A stretch of DNA of 64,000 nt from an uncultured Hungatella sp. Lineage in GTDB: Bacteria; Bacillota; Clostridia; Lachnospirales; Lachnospiraceae. Positions 34,304 to 42,774 of the stretch are shown piece by piece. Position numbers and translations under genes: made by a program. The stretch is from assembly GCA_910585435.1 (NCBI GenBank), contig CAJUEJ010000026.1, forward strand, positions 1 to 64,000. The letters run 5' to 3'. The notes under the pieces are model-generated. The model ran no database searches and was not told the DNA's origin. It saw only the letters and a program-made list of their open reading frames with translations. The first letter of the stretch is position 1, and the number at the start of each line of letters is the position of its first letter.

Positions 34304-35806
34304 ATGTATAAGATATTATTGGTTGAAGACATGGACTTAATCCGAAGAAATATTCTGGAAATGATTGACTGGGAATCCTGCGGCTGCCAGGTCATCGCAC
34401 AGGCCAGAAACGGTGAGCAGGGTCTTCTGGCCTATGAACAGGCCCCGGCCGATATTGTAATCACCGATATCAAAATGCCGGTGATGGACGGGCTTACCAT
34501 GATCCGCCAGATTAAGCAGCTGAACCCTCAGGCCCAGTTTATCCTTCTCACTGCTTATGAAGAATTTGACTATGCCAAACAGGCAATTTCCATGGGAATC
34601 CATTCCTACCTGCTGAAGCATGAGCTGGATCCGTCTGTACTTCTGGCTGAGCTGAAAAAACTATGCCAGGCTATTGAAACCAAAGAAAACTACTATTTTC
34701 TCAATAAAAGCGACCTGCTGCGCCGGCATTTAAACGAAGGAATTCCTCTGGAGGATTCCTGTCTTCCCCTGTACCCCTGGTCTGGATGGACAGCCTTAAT
34801 CCTGCTGGAAAACCGGGATTTATGCGCTCCGGACAGCGCTCCTGCCTTCCGCCGTCTTGTGCATAACCTGCGAAAAAGCCTGCCCAAAGAACAGTATACA
34901 GGCTATTCCCTGTCCCAGTCTTTATGTATGTTTCTGATAAAGACTGCCTCTTCTTCCCGCACCATAGCTGCCGACCCTGCATTTAACTGTTTTTGATCTG
35001 TCCTGGAGGAAACCGTTCATACCTGCCCTGTACGTTATGCCCTCTCCGTCAGTCCGGCTTTTTTCGACCTGCATTCTCTTCCAAAGGCCTATGATTTTGC
35101 AAAGTCTCAGCTGATGGAGCAGGTATTTTTCCACCACAGCTGTATCCTGACTCCCAGCGCCGTCCACCATGGGAAAGAGCCTGCCTTAAACTGGCTTAAG
35201 CAGCAGACAGAGGCGATTGGGGACTATCTGATCCAGCACAAATTTTTCCATGCCCAGAAGGCCATCCGCAGCCTTTTAGAAGAAAAGCTGCCGCTTTACC
35301 AGTCTGTTTTTCTGTATCAGACCGCAGTCAGCCAGATGGTTACATCTATTTTGGCCGTCCCATGTCCGCAGTATCCTGTGGATGTGATCCAGCAGCTGAC
35401 AGAAACCCGCCAGACAGCCATACGGTCCGATGTGTTTACGGTGGCGGAGATCCTCTGCCAGGCTGTCTTGAGGCTTCAACAGCTGTTGGTGCCGCAATAC
35501 AGCAAAAAGGTAGAGGAGATCCTCTCGTATATTAAAAACCATTACCAGGAGGAGATCTCTTTGACCCATATAGCAGAGCATGTGGGGCTCACTCCTCTTT
35601 ATGTCAGCCAGCTGTTTAAAAAAGAGGTGGGGATGAATCTGATGTCCTATATCACCCGATACAGGATCCAGGTAGCCATGGAATTATTAAAAACCGGAAA
35701 TTATAAGGTTTATGAAGTCAGCCAGCTGGTAGGATATCAGACCGTACAGTATTTTAGCAGCTGCTTTAAGAAAGAAACCGGGAAAAAGCCCAGTGAATAT
35801 TGCTGA
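34304..35806 (+). pseudogene. YesN/AraC-type response regulator interrupted by an in-frame TGA
   Basis: The frame from 34304 encodes a receiver domain (LLVEDMD, phospho-Asp in IVITDIKMPVMDG, FILLTAYEEFDYAKQA) and a linker. It stops at a TGA at 34994-34996. The same frame continues without a gap (SVLEETVHTCPVRYALS) into a complete AraC-type double HTH (AEHVGLTPLYVSQLFKKEVG ... SQLVGYQTVQYFSSCFKKET). So one nonsense codon splits an otherwise intact gene of about 500 codons. Without readthrough the product lacks DNA binding. It is paired with the YesM kinase gene downstream. Confidence 0.88.
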
Positions 35807-35839
35807 TAGAATATTACTAATCAGAGGAGGAGCATTACT

Positions 35840-37543
35840 ATGAAGCATCTGTGTTTTCTTAAAAAAAATACCATCCAGATGAAGCTGATGACCACTACCA
35901 TGGCTACCGTGGCCCTCACTGTCCTGATATGTTTCCTCTCCATCTCCATCTATCTGGAACCATACCTCCACAGCATTTTTATCCGGGATACGTTCAATGC
36001 CGTCCAGAGCAGTTCCCGCCAGCTGTCCTACTATCTGGATGAGGTAATCACCTATTCCAGGGATATATCCTTCCAGCCCCTGATCCAGAAGGTCTATACC
36101 ACGGATCTGGCTCCCAACAGTTATCAGTACTTCCGGCTTTTATTTGATGTGGAACAGTACCTGGATCAGTATATTACCCTTCATGACAACATTCTTTTCG
36201 ATGTATTTCTGTTAGATGAGCATGGAAAGCCTATGGAGGTGCGTCAGAAATACGGCGGGCTGACCGATACCCCCATCTACTCTCAGCTGATCCGGCCTGA
36301 AGTAAAAAGCGGGATTTCCCTGCCCCATCAGGTGGCTGTCAACAACGACCTGGAGACCTTCCAGGTAATCGCTTATGTCTGTAATATCAATAATACATCG
36401 GATCCCAATCAGTTTTTGGGAAAGGTTGTAACCCTGATTAAATATGATGAACTGATAAAACCCTTAGAGACCATTGAGAACACCTATTCCCTGTTCCTCC
36501 TTAATGGAGACGGGCAGGTTCTCTTCCCTGACAGCGCAGTTATCGAAGAAAAACCTAATTATTATCAGATAGAAGAACCACTGGAGCTTTTAGACTGGAA
36601 GCTTCTTGGAATCACCCAGAACGAGGTGATTTACGGCGGGATCTTTGGCATTTTCCGCATCCTGTTTCTGATCATGCTCATCTGCTCCTGCTTTGCTCTG
36701 GCTGGCGCTTATATCACCACCAGGAAGCTGATCCGGCCGTTAAACCTGCTGATAGGTGCCATGAAGCAGGTATCTGCCGGGAACCAGCAGGTACAGGTAG
36801 AATTGGACAGCCATGATGAAATCCAAGATGCCGCAATGGTTTTTAACCGTATGGTGAAAGACATAAACATCTATACACAAGAATTAATCTGCCGTGACAA
36901 ACGGGAGCATGAGATCACCATGCAGATGTTAATCTACCAGATCAACCCTCATTTTATCTCCAATACCTTAAACAGCATCATCTTCCTGGCAAGAAAAGGA
37001 GAGGATAGAAAAATCATCGATCTGACCAAAGCCTTTATCATGTTTTTGCAGGTTACGCTCCGCACAACCCCAGATACCATGGCCGCTTTTTCCGAGGAGA
37101 TCATCCACACCAACCGTTATGTATCCATCCTCCAGTACAGCTATGACGGAATAGCCCCCATCGCCTGGGAAGTCGATGATTCCCTGACAAACCTTGACAT
37201 TCCCAGACTTCTTCTGTATCCCCTGGTAGAAAACAGCATCTTTCACGGAATTTTAACTGCCTCCCATCCCTGCCGGATCAAAATTACAGCCAGACAGGCT
37301 GGCCGGGATTATACCGTCACCGTGGAAGATAACGGGCGGGGTATCCGGCCGGAAGCTCTTTCTCAGATCCGTCAGGCTTTAAGCCTTGAGCAGGCTGCGC
37401 AAAGTCACATCGGCATGAGAAACATCCGAAACCGCCTGCGGCTGCTGTATGGAGATGGCTATTCTCTGACTGTTGAAAGCATCTATGGGGAAGGGACGAA
37501 AGTCAGCTTTCGGATTCCCATGGCAGGCAAGAATCCTGATTAA
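35840..37543 (+). CDS. YesM-type sensor histidine kinase
   Basis: A 567-residue membrane kinase. The first helix is about residues 18-40; an extracellular sensor of about 230 residues follows; a second helix (FGIFRILFLIMLICSCFALA) leads to a HAMP region. The phospho-acceptor His is in IYQINPHFISNTLNSI, the N box in YPLVENSIFHGI, and the G boxes in VEDNGRGI and GEGTKV. Such kinases sense sugars and control adjacent ABC operons. The start follows AGAGGAGGAGC. It is intact, but its regulator is broken and the regulated binding protein is truncated. Confidence 0.9.
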   Translation: MKHLCFLKKNTIQMKLMTTTMATVALTVLICFLSISIYLEPYLHSIFIRDTFNAVQSSSRQLSYYLDEVITYSRDISFQPLIQKVYTTDLAPNSYQYFRLLFDVEQYLDQYITLHDNILFDVFLLDEHGKPMEVRQKYGGLTDTPIYSQLIRPEVKSGISLPHQVAVNNDLETFQVIAYVCNINNTSDPNQFLGKVVTLIKYDELIKPLETIENTYSLFLLNGDGQVLFPDSAVIEEKPNYYQIEEPLELLDWKLLGITQNEVIYGGIFGIFRILFLIMLICSCFALAGAYITTRKLIRPLNLLIGAMKQVSAGNQQVQVELDSHDEIQDAAMVFNRMVKDINIYTQELICRDKREHEITMQMLIYQINPHFISNTLNSIIFLARKGEDRKIIDLTKAFIMFLQVTLRTTPDTMAAFSEEIIHTNRYVSILQYSYDGIAPIAWEVDDSLTNLDIPRLLLYPLVENSIFHGILTASHPCRIKITARQAGRDYTVTVEDNGRGIRPEALSQIRQALSLEQAAQSHIGMRNIRNRLRLLYGDGYSLTVESIYGEGTKVSFRIPMAGKNPD

Positions 37544-37560
37544 TATACACATAAAGCCTG

Positions 37561-38814
37561 TCAGCTTTTCTTATCCTTCTCCCCCAAAAACCCGGAAAGA
37601 TCCTGCCCCTTAAGGGCCTTCTCAAGCAGTTCCGGAAGCATCTGGGGATTGCAGGCAAAACAGGGAATCCCCAGCGCCGCCACCTTCTGGGCCATCTGGG
37701 CATCATAGTAAGGCTTCCCCCCGTCAGCCACAGCCAGAAGGCAAACCACCGTGACTCCATCCTCCTTCATCTCCCCCAGCCTTCTGATGAGGGCCGCCCG
37801 GTTGCCGCCCTCCATCAGATCCGTCACCAGGAAAAACAGGGTTTTTTTCGGATTCTCAATAAAGGTCTGGCAGTATGCCACCGACTGGTTAATATCTGTC
37901 CCGCCTCCCAGCTGAAAACCGTACAGCAGATCCACCGGATCGTCGCATTTTTCCGTCAGATCCACCACCTTGGTATCAAAAGCCACAATCCTGGTTTTAA
38001 TAGCAGCCATGCTGGCCAGAATACAGCCCACAATAGACGAGTAGATCACCGATTCCCCCATGGACCCGCTCTGATCCACATCCAGAATCACTGTATATTT
38101 ATTGGCAGCCGTTTTAGAAGTCCTGTCATAAAAATAGAAATGCTCCGGCACCACTTTCCCAATCTGAGGATTGAAATTTTTGATCCCCCTCCGGATAGTG
38201 GTCTGATAATCCAGCGCTGCCGCAGACGGTATGGGGGAATGCTGCCGCTTGTTTACCGCCGCTGTCACCGCCCTGCGTATATCACTTTCCAAGAGCTGAT
38301 TGATCTGCTCCACAATCTTCTTTATAAATTCTCTGACATTCTCCTTACTCCTTTTTGGAACCTGGTCCTTCAAAAGCAGAATGGTGGCCGCCATATTCAC
38401 ATCCGGCTCCAGATTCTCCAAAAGCTCCGGTTCAAAGATCAGCTGTTTCAGCCCACACCGCTCCATGGCATCTGCCTGGATAATCTTCACCAGATCCTTG
38501 TCAAACAGAGATCTGACATCTCCCAGCCACTGGGAAATCTGAGGATTGGACGGCCCCTTTCCCGCCCCTCTTTCTCCGGTTCCAAACCCTCCTGCCCCGC
38601 TTCTGTTATAAATAGCCGCCAGGGCCTGATCCATCAAAAACTGCTCCTGAGACAGCACCATCTCTCCGGCTCCTCCCATACTCTGAAACCGTTCCTCCGA
38701 CTCCTGCCCCAGAATCAGACGCCAGCGGCGAACCCTCTCTCTTGCCTGCTCCGCTCTATTTTCACCGCTCGCCAATATTCCCTTGTCTATCTGTACACTG
38801 TTATCTGTCTGCAC
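37561..38814 (-). CDS. VWA domain protein (CoxE-like) of the MoxR/DUF5682 locus
   Basis: A 417-residue protein whose C-terminal half is a von Willebrand A domain. The MIDAS motif is DVDQSGSMGESV, then GGGTDINQSV and VTDLMEGGN. The N-terminal half is helical and charged. VWA proteins of this type work with MoxR ATPases, probably binding metal-dependent ligands. The start is a GTG ten bases after GGAGG. It is the last gene of a five-gene locus, separated from DUF5682 by about 310 bases that hold a gene remnant. Confidence 0.88.
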   Translation of the reverse strand: MQTDNSVQIDKGILASGENRAEQARERVRRWRLILGQESEERFQSMGGAGEMVLSQEQFLMDQALAAIYNRSGAGGFGTGERGAGKGPSNPQISQWLGDVRSLFDKDLVKIIQADAMERCGLKQLIFEPELLENLEPDVNMAATILLLKDQVPKRSKENVREFIKKIVEQINQLLESDIRRAVTAAVNKRQHSPIPSAAALDYQTTIRRGIKNFNPQIGKVVPEHFYFYDRTSKTAANKYTVILDVDQSGSMGESVIYSSIVGCILASMAAIKTRIVAFDTKVVDLTEKCDDPVDLLYGFQLGGGTDINQSVAYCQTFIENPKKTLFFLVTDLMEGGNRAALIRRLGEMKEDGVTVVCLLAVADGGKPYYDAQMAQKVAALGIPCFACNPQMLPELLEKALKGQDLSGFLGEKDKKS

Positions 38815-38870
38815 TGAAAATCCGCCTCCGTTTCTGCAGTTCTGGGTTCGGGTTCATTCCATTTCAACCA

Positions 38871-39002
38871 TTATATTGTTCTCAAATCACTTATAAGGCC
38901 AAACAGAGAGAGGGATTTTCCTTTCATCTGCTGTCCAAAAAGTTTGGAGACAATATCTTTGTTCTGGTATGCGATACTGGTGTCGGTATCTCTTAAGTCC
39001 AT
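38871..39002 (-). pseudogene. 43-codon remnant resembling the start of a Rpn/PD-(D/E)XK-type clostridial gene
   Basis: The product starts MDLRDTDTSIAYQNKDIVSK and continues LFGQQMKGKSLSLFGL before losing similarity and stopping at 38871. The N-terminal NKDIVSKLF...FGL pattern is the usual beginning of longer Rpn-like/transposase-associated nuclease proteins in Lachnospiraceae, so only the first tenth is left. It has a binding site (GGGGAGCAGG) and a promoter upstream. The family link is from memory of such proteins and is moderate. Confidence 0.5.
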
Positions 39003-39060
39003 CCTGCTCCCCTTTTCTTCAATATAACTCTCCAAATCCCGCTTTTAATTTTATAGTTTC

Positions 39061-39090
39061 ATTATACGCTTTATCAGCTTACCACTGCAA
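39061..39090 (-). promoter_or_regulatory. Promoter upstream of the remnant and the VWA gene
   Basis: Minus-strand TTGCAG (39085-39090) and TATAAT (39061-39066) are 18 nt apart. It could drive the VWA gene independently of the rest of the locus. Confidence 0.55.
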
Positions 39091-39127
39091 CATTTTCTTT
39101 ATTCTTTATGATACAATTTGTCACTAT

Positions 39128-41653
39128 TCACAAATCATCAAAATCAAAATCCTCCAGCCCTTCCAAAATCTCCGCCCCGGCAGCATCCCCCTGCTGCCCC
39201 GCTTCTTCTGTCAAATCGCTCTCCTCACTCAGATCAATCCCCCCATTCAGCACCTCACTGACCTGTTCCGGATTCATCTGCCAGATCTCCCCCATATTCT
39301 CTGCAATCCGATCCTTCTCCTCCGCCGAGAAATCTGCAAACGCCCTTCTGAGGAAAACAAGAGCCCTCTTAAACTCCTCCTCTGAAAGAGTATCCAGATA
39401 ATCGCTTAATTTCTCCCACAAGGTCATCCTGGCAATGAGGGCATAATGGTTCTTCATGGACAGCCCCTCAAACCATCCTGCCCCCAGCTCTGCCGGGACT
39501 CCCCGGGACAGACGTCTCTCTACCTCCCGTCCCAGCTCCTCAGACACCATCTGTCCCCGCTCTAAAAGAACAGCCGCCGCCAGCCCTGACAGCCTTGTAT
39601 TCAGATCATCCCTGGAGGCAATCTTAGAAAGCACCCGAATCCACCGCTTCTCATCCAGGAATTCATGGTTCACCACCACATCATTCAACAGATTCATGGC
39701 CCGCCCCACATTCCCGGCAGCCTGATCGTCACAGATACATTCCTCTGCCAGAATCAGGCAGGCCCTTAAAAACAGCTGGGACAAAAGAGGCAGAAGGGGT
39801 GTCCTGTCCAGCTTCCGTATATCTCCGTAGCGGATAACCACGGAAAGGCTCATGGCCGTATCTGCCAGTTCTGTAATGGATGCCGCATCCACCGCCGACT
39901 TCTGCAGGGCCGAGACTGCCAGCTCCATGGCCTTTGGAATCCCGCAGTAGCAGGCCTCCTCCACCACAGCGGCAATGCTGGAAATGGAATCATTTTCCTC
40001 AATCCGGGTTTTCAGCTCAAAACCGGCCGCCTGCTCCACAGTATCCCCCTTTAGCACAGCCTCCACAATCTGAATCTCTGCCTCCGGTGTCCACTGAAGG
40101 GTCCAGTTCTCCGCCCAGGTGGCCTTCTCCTGTCTGCTGCCTTCCAGGGTGGCAAACCGGATATGCAGCACCCTTAACTGATGAAGGAAAAAGGAGCGTT
40201 CCAGATCCAAGAAAGCCGATTTCCTGGACTTCACCGTCAGTTTTTCCCTTAAATCCAGAGACAGCCGGTCTGCCGTCAGGGATTTGTATCTTTCCAGTCG
40301 CAGCTCCTCCAGCTTCCTGTAAAAATCCGTCTGGATGGAAGTCTGGCTGACTCCCTTAGGCAGGCTTCCGATGACCGTCCCGATCTCCGTGTCCGCCGCT
40401 GCCAATACGATCTCCGAAAAATTGCCGTGTCCCATACAGGTGACCGCCCCATCCCGCAGATCCTTTAAAGCCGGGATCCCATACCCCCGAAGCTCAGCCA
40501 GGGAACGGGCAAGCCTCATAGCCTCAATCACCTGGGCGGAAGATGCCATATTTCCGTGTTTTCTCTGAAACACCGCCAGGCTGGTCAGATACCGGTTGGC
40601 CGCATAATCCGGTTTTCCCAGGCAGAGCCCTTTCCACAAAAGCTCATAATAGGCCGGGGCCCTGTTGCCTGACCCATATCCAGACCGCTCCGACAGACGG
40701 TAATACGAATAGGGCATCAGCGTCTTCCTGGTCTCCAGACGGGGCAGTCTCTTTTGCTCCTTTTCAGATAAAACCACGCCCTCCTCTTTCAGCCAGTCCA
40801 CGTAATCTTCTGTCTCATCCTGGAAGGCGCCTGTCCCCAGTATCCCCGCCACATGAAAGGCGCCTGTGATTACCACGATTTTCTCAGGTGGAATCCCCTC
40901 CTCCACAGCCTTTTTTATCTCCCCCCGCATATATGCCTCGCGCAGGAGATTCTCCGCGTCCTCCAGCCGCTGCTCCTCAGACTTTTCTCTTCCCGACAGG
41001 GTTACCGCTGCCAGCGTCAGCTCCCTTAAAGACTGTCCGAAGCTTGCCGCGCCTCTCACATATCCTTCAAAATCAGCCGCATGCTCAATAGTCCTCTCCC
41101 AGAAGGTCTCATGATCCTGATCCTCGGATATACGGTCCAGGCGGTCATAGACAGATTCCTCCTGCGCCCTCATGTCTGTCTTTCGTTTCTCTTTCCCCAA
41201 TCCCCCGCAGGCTGATTCATCCGGCTCCTCAAAACCTTCCCCTGGTTCTCTCCCGTTTTTTTCAGAAATCCTTCCCTCTGTCTCCCCGGTCATCCCCGCC
41301 GCCTGCTGTCTCCTCATCTCCCGGCTTCCAGAAATCCCCAGGAACACATCCGAAGGCAGGTCGCAGAACCGGCACTTACAGCCGTGTTCCCTGGCCCACA
41401 AAATCGCCTGATATTCCGGAGAATAGACAGAAAAAGGATACAGAATCGTCCTGACAGGCAGCTCCTGGGTGTAAGCCATCACCGCCACAGGGGGCTTCAC
41501 CTGGCTTCCTCCCAGATCCTCTATCAGTTCCGTAAAATCCGAAGGCCCTTCGATGAGAACCAGCTCTGGATCTGCTTCATCCAGATACTCCCTCACATAC
41601 CATGCCCCCGCCGGAGACAGATGGCGGATTCCGAATACATGGGGGGCCGTCAT
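39128..41653 (-). CDS. DUF5682 family protein (TIKI/TraB/EreA-like)
   Basis: An 841-residue protein. The N-terminus VFGIRHLSPAGAWYVREYLD and LVLIEGPSDF are DUF5682 hallmarks. A second motif, VVITGAFHVAGI (about residue 270), matches the GxxH element of the TIKI/TraB/EreA hydrolase superfamily, which suggests metal-dependent hydrolysis of an unknown substrate. The long C-terminal part is helical. The ATG at 41653 follows GGGAG and overlaps the ATPase stop by four bases. Between them lies strict coupling, as expected for a complex. Confidence 0.85.
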   Translation of the reverse strand: MTAPHVFGIRHLSPAGAWYVREYLDEADPELVLIEGPSDFTELIEDLGGSQVKPPVAVMAYTQELPVRTILYPFSVYSPEYQAILWAREHGCKCRFCDLPSDVFLGISGSREMRRQQAAGMTGETEGRISEKNGREPGEGFEEPDESACGGLGKEKRKTDMRAQEESVYDRLDRISEDQDHETFWERTIEHAADFEGYVRGAASFGQSLRELTLAAVTLSGREKSEEQRLEDAENLLREAYMRGEIKKAVEEGIPPEKIVVITGAFHVAGILGTGAFQDETEDYVDWLKEEGVVLSEKEQKRLPRLETRKTLMPYSYYRLSERSGYGSGNRAPAYYELLWKGLCLGKPDYAANRYLTSLAVFQRKHGNMASSAQVIEAMRLARSLAELRGYGIPALKDLRDGAVTCMGHGNFSEIVLAAADTEIGTVIGSLPKGVSQTSIQTDFYRKLEELRLERYKSLTADRLSLDLREKLTVKSRKSAFLDLERSFFLHQLRVLHIRFATLEGSRQEKATWAENWTLQWTPEAEIQIVEAVLKGDTVEQAAGFELKTRIEENDSISSIAAVVEEACYCGIPKAMELAVSALQKSAVDAASITELADTAMSLSVVIRYGDIRKLDRTPLLPLLSQLFLRACLILAEECICDDQAAGNVGRAMNLLNDVVVNHEFLDEKRWIRVLSKIASRDDLNTRLSGLAAAVLLERGQMVSEELGREVERRLSRGVPAELGAGWFEGLSMKNHYALIARMTLWEKLSDYLDTLSEEEFKRALVFLRRAFADFSAEEKDRIAENMGEIWQMNPEQVSEVLNGGIDLSEESDLTEEAGQQGDAAGAEILEGLEDFDFDDL

Positions 41654-42738
41654 TGATTCAGCTCCCTGCACTGCTCATACAGAGGCAGCCACCTGGAACC
41701 CCGTTTTTTCATAATATTTTCCAGATACTCCTCCCATGCCTTCTTATCCTTGCTGTCTTCCTTTACGATTGCCCCCTGAAGCCCTGCAGCCAGATCCTGG
41801 GCCGTTATCTCACCGTCCCCGAAGCTTCCGGCCAGAGCCATACTGTTGGCCAGAAGAGAAATAGCCTCTGCCGTAGACAGCACGCCGGTGGTAGGTTTTA
41901 TCTTCTGCCGTCCGTCTAAGGTTGCACCTGCCCGCAGCTCCCTGAAAATCGTACATACCTTTTCCACCACCTCGTCTCCAGGAAGCTTTGCATTTAGATC
42001 CAGGCTTCCTGCCAGCTGGGCAATTCTGGTATTGACGATCTCCATCTCTGATTCCAGACTTTCCGGCGACGGAAGCACCACAATGTTGAAGCGTCTCTTT
42101 AAAGCTGCCGACATTTCATTGACTCCCTTATCTCTGGTGTTGGCCGTGGCGATTACAGAAAATCCCTTCTGCGCCGGAACCTCGATTCCCAGCTCCGGTA
42201 CAGAGATCCGTTTCTCCGACAAAATGGAGATCAGGGCATCCTGCACCTCCGAAGCACATCTGGATATCTCCTCCACCCTGGCGATAGCCCCCTGTTCCAT
42301 GGCACGGTAAATAGGGCTTGGGATCATAGCCCTCTTCGACGGTCCCTCTGCAATCAACATGGCATAGTTCCAGGAGTAGCGTATCTGCTCCTCCGTGGTG
42401 CCTGCTGTCCCCTGGATCACCCTGGTAGAGTCTCCGTTTATGGCTGCTGCCAGATGCTCTGACAGCCAGGATTTGGCTGTTCCCGGCTCCCCGATCAGCA
42501 GCAGGGCCCTGTCTGTCACCAGGGTGGAGATGGCGATCTCCACCAGACGCCTGTGCCCGATATACTTAGGCGTAATCTCCATTCCGCCGCTTTCCCCGCC
42601 GCAGATATAAGTCAGTACAGATTTGGGGGACATCCTCCACCCAGTGGGAACCGGATTTTTCTCATTGGCAATTAACCCATCGATTTCCTTCTGAAACAGC
42701 TGCTCCGCAGGCAGCCGCTGCACATTCTGATTTTCCAT
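41650..42738 (-). CDS. MoxR-type AAA+ ATPase of the DUF5682/VWA locus
   Basis: A 362-residue AAA+ ATPase. Walker A is LLIGEPGTAKSWLSEHL, and the MoxR helix-2 insert follows at GTAGTTEEQIRYSWNYAML. Walker B-like sequence is GAIARVEEISRCASEVQDAL, in which the second acidic position differs from a classic DE box (VEE). The sensor is IATANTRDKGVNEMSAALKR. It is not closely similar to the MoxR at 427. The ATG at 42738 is preferred (AAGGAAC upstream); 42759 is an alternative. Confidence 0.88.
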   Translation of the reverse strand: MENQNVQRLPAEQLFQKEIDGLIANEKNPVPTGWRMSPKSVLTYICGGESGGMEITPKYIGHRRLVEIAISTLVTDRALLLIGEPGTAKSWLSEHLAAAINGDSTRVIQGTAGTTEEQIRYSWNYAMLIAEGPSKRAMIPSPIYRAMEQGAIARVEEISRCASEVQDALISILSEKRISVPELGIEVPAQKGFSVIATANTRDKGVNEMSAALKRRFNIVVLPSPESLESEMEIVNTRIAQLAGSLDLNAKLPGDEVVEKVCTIFRELRAGATLDGRQKIKPTTGVLSTAEAISLLANSMALAGSFGDGEITAQDLAAGLQGAIVKEDSKDKKAWEEYLENIMKKRGSRWLPLYEQCRELNQ

Positions 42739-42774
42739 ATTTTTATCGTTCCTTTCCATATATAAGCTTGGAAG

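Noticed and set aside
34994..34996. TGA as a selenocysteine codon in the YesN-type regulator
   Set aside because: The position is in a linker with no conserved Cys in this family, and I recognised no selenocysteine insertion hairpin just downstream. A nonsense mutation is simpler.
39128..41650. Many long plus-strand open frames opposite the DUF5682 gene
   Set aside because: They are Ser/Pro-rich shadows of a GC-biased gene on the other strand, without ribosome binding sites.
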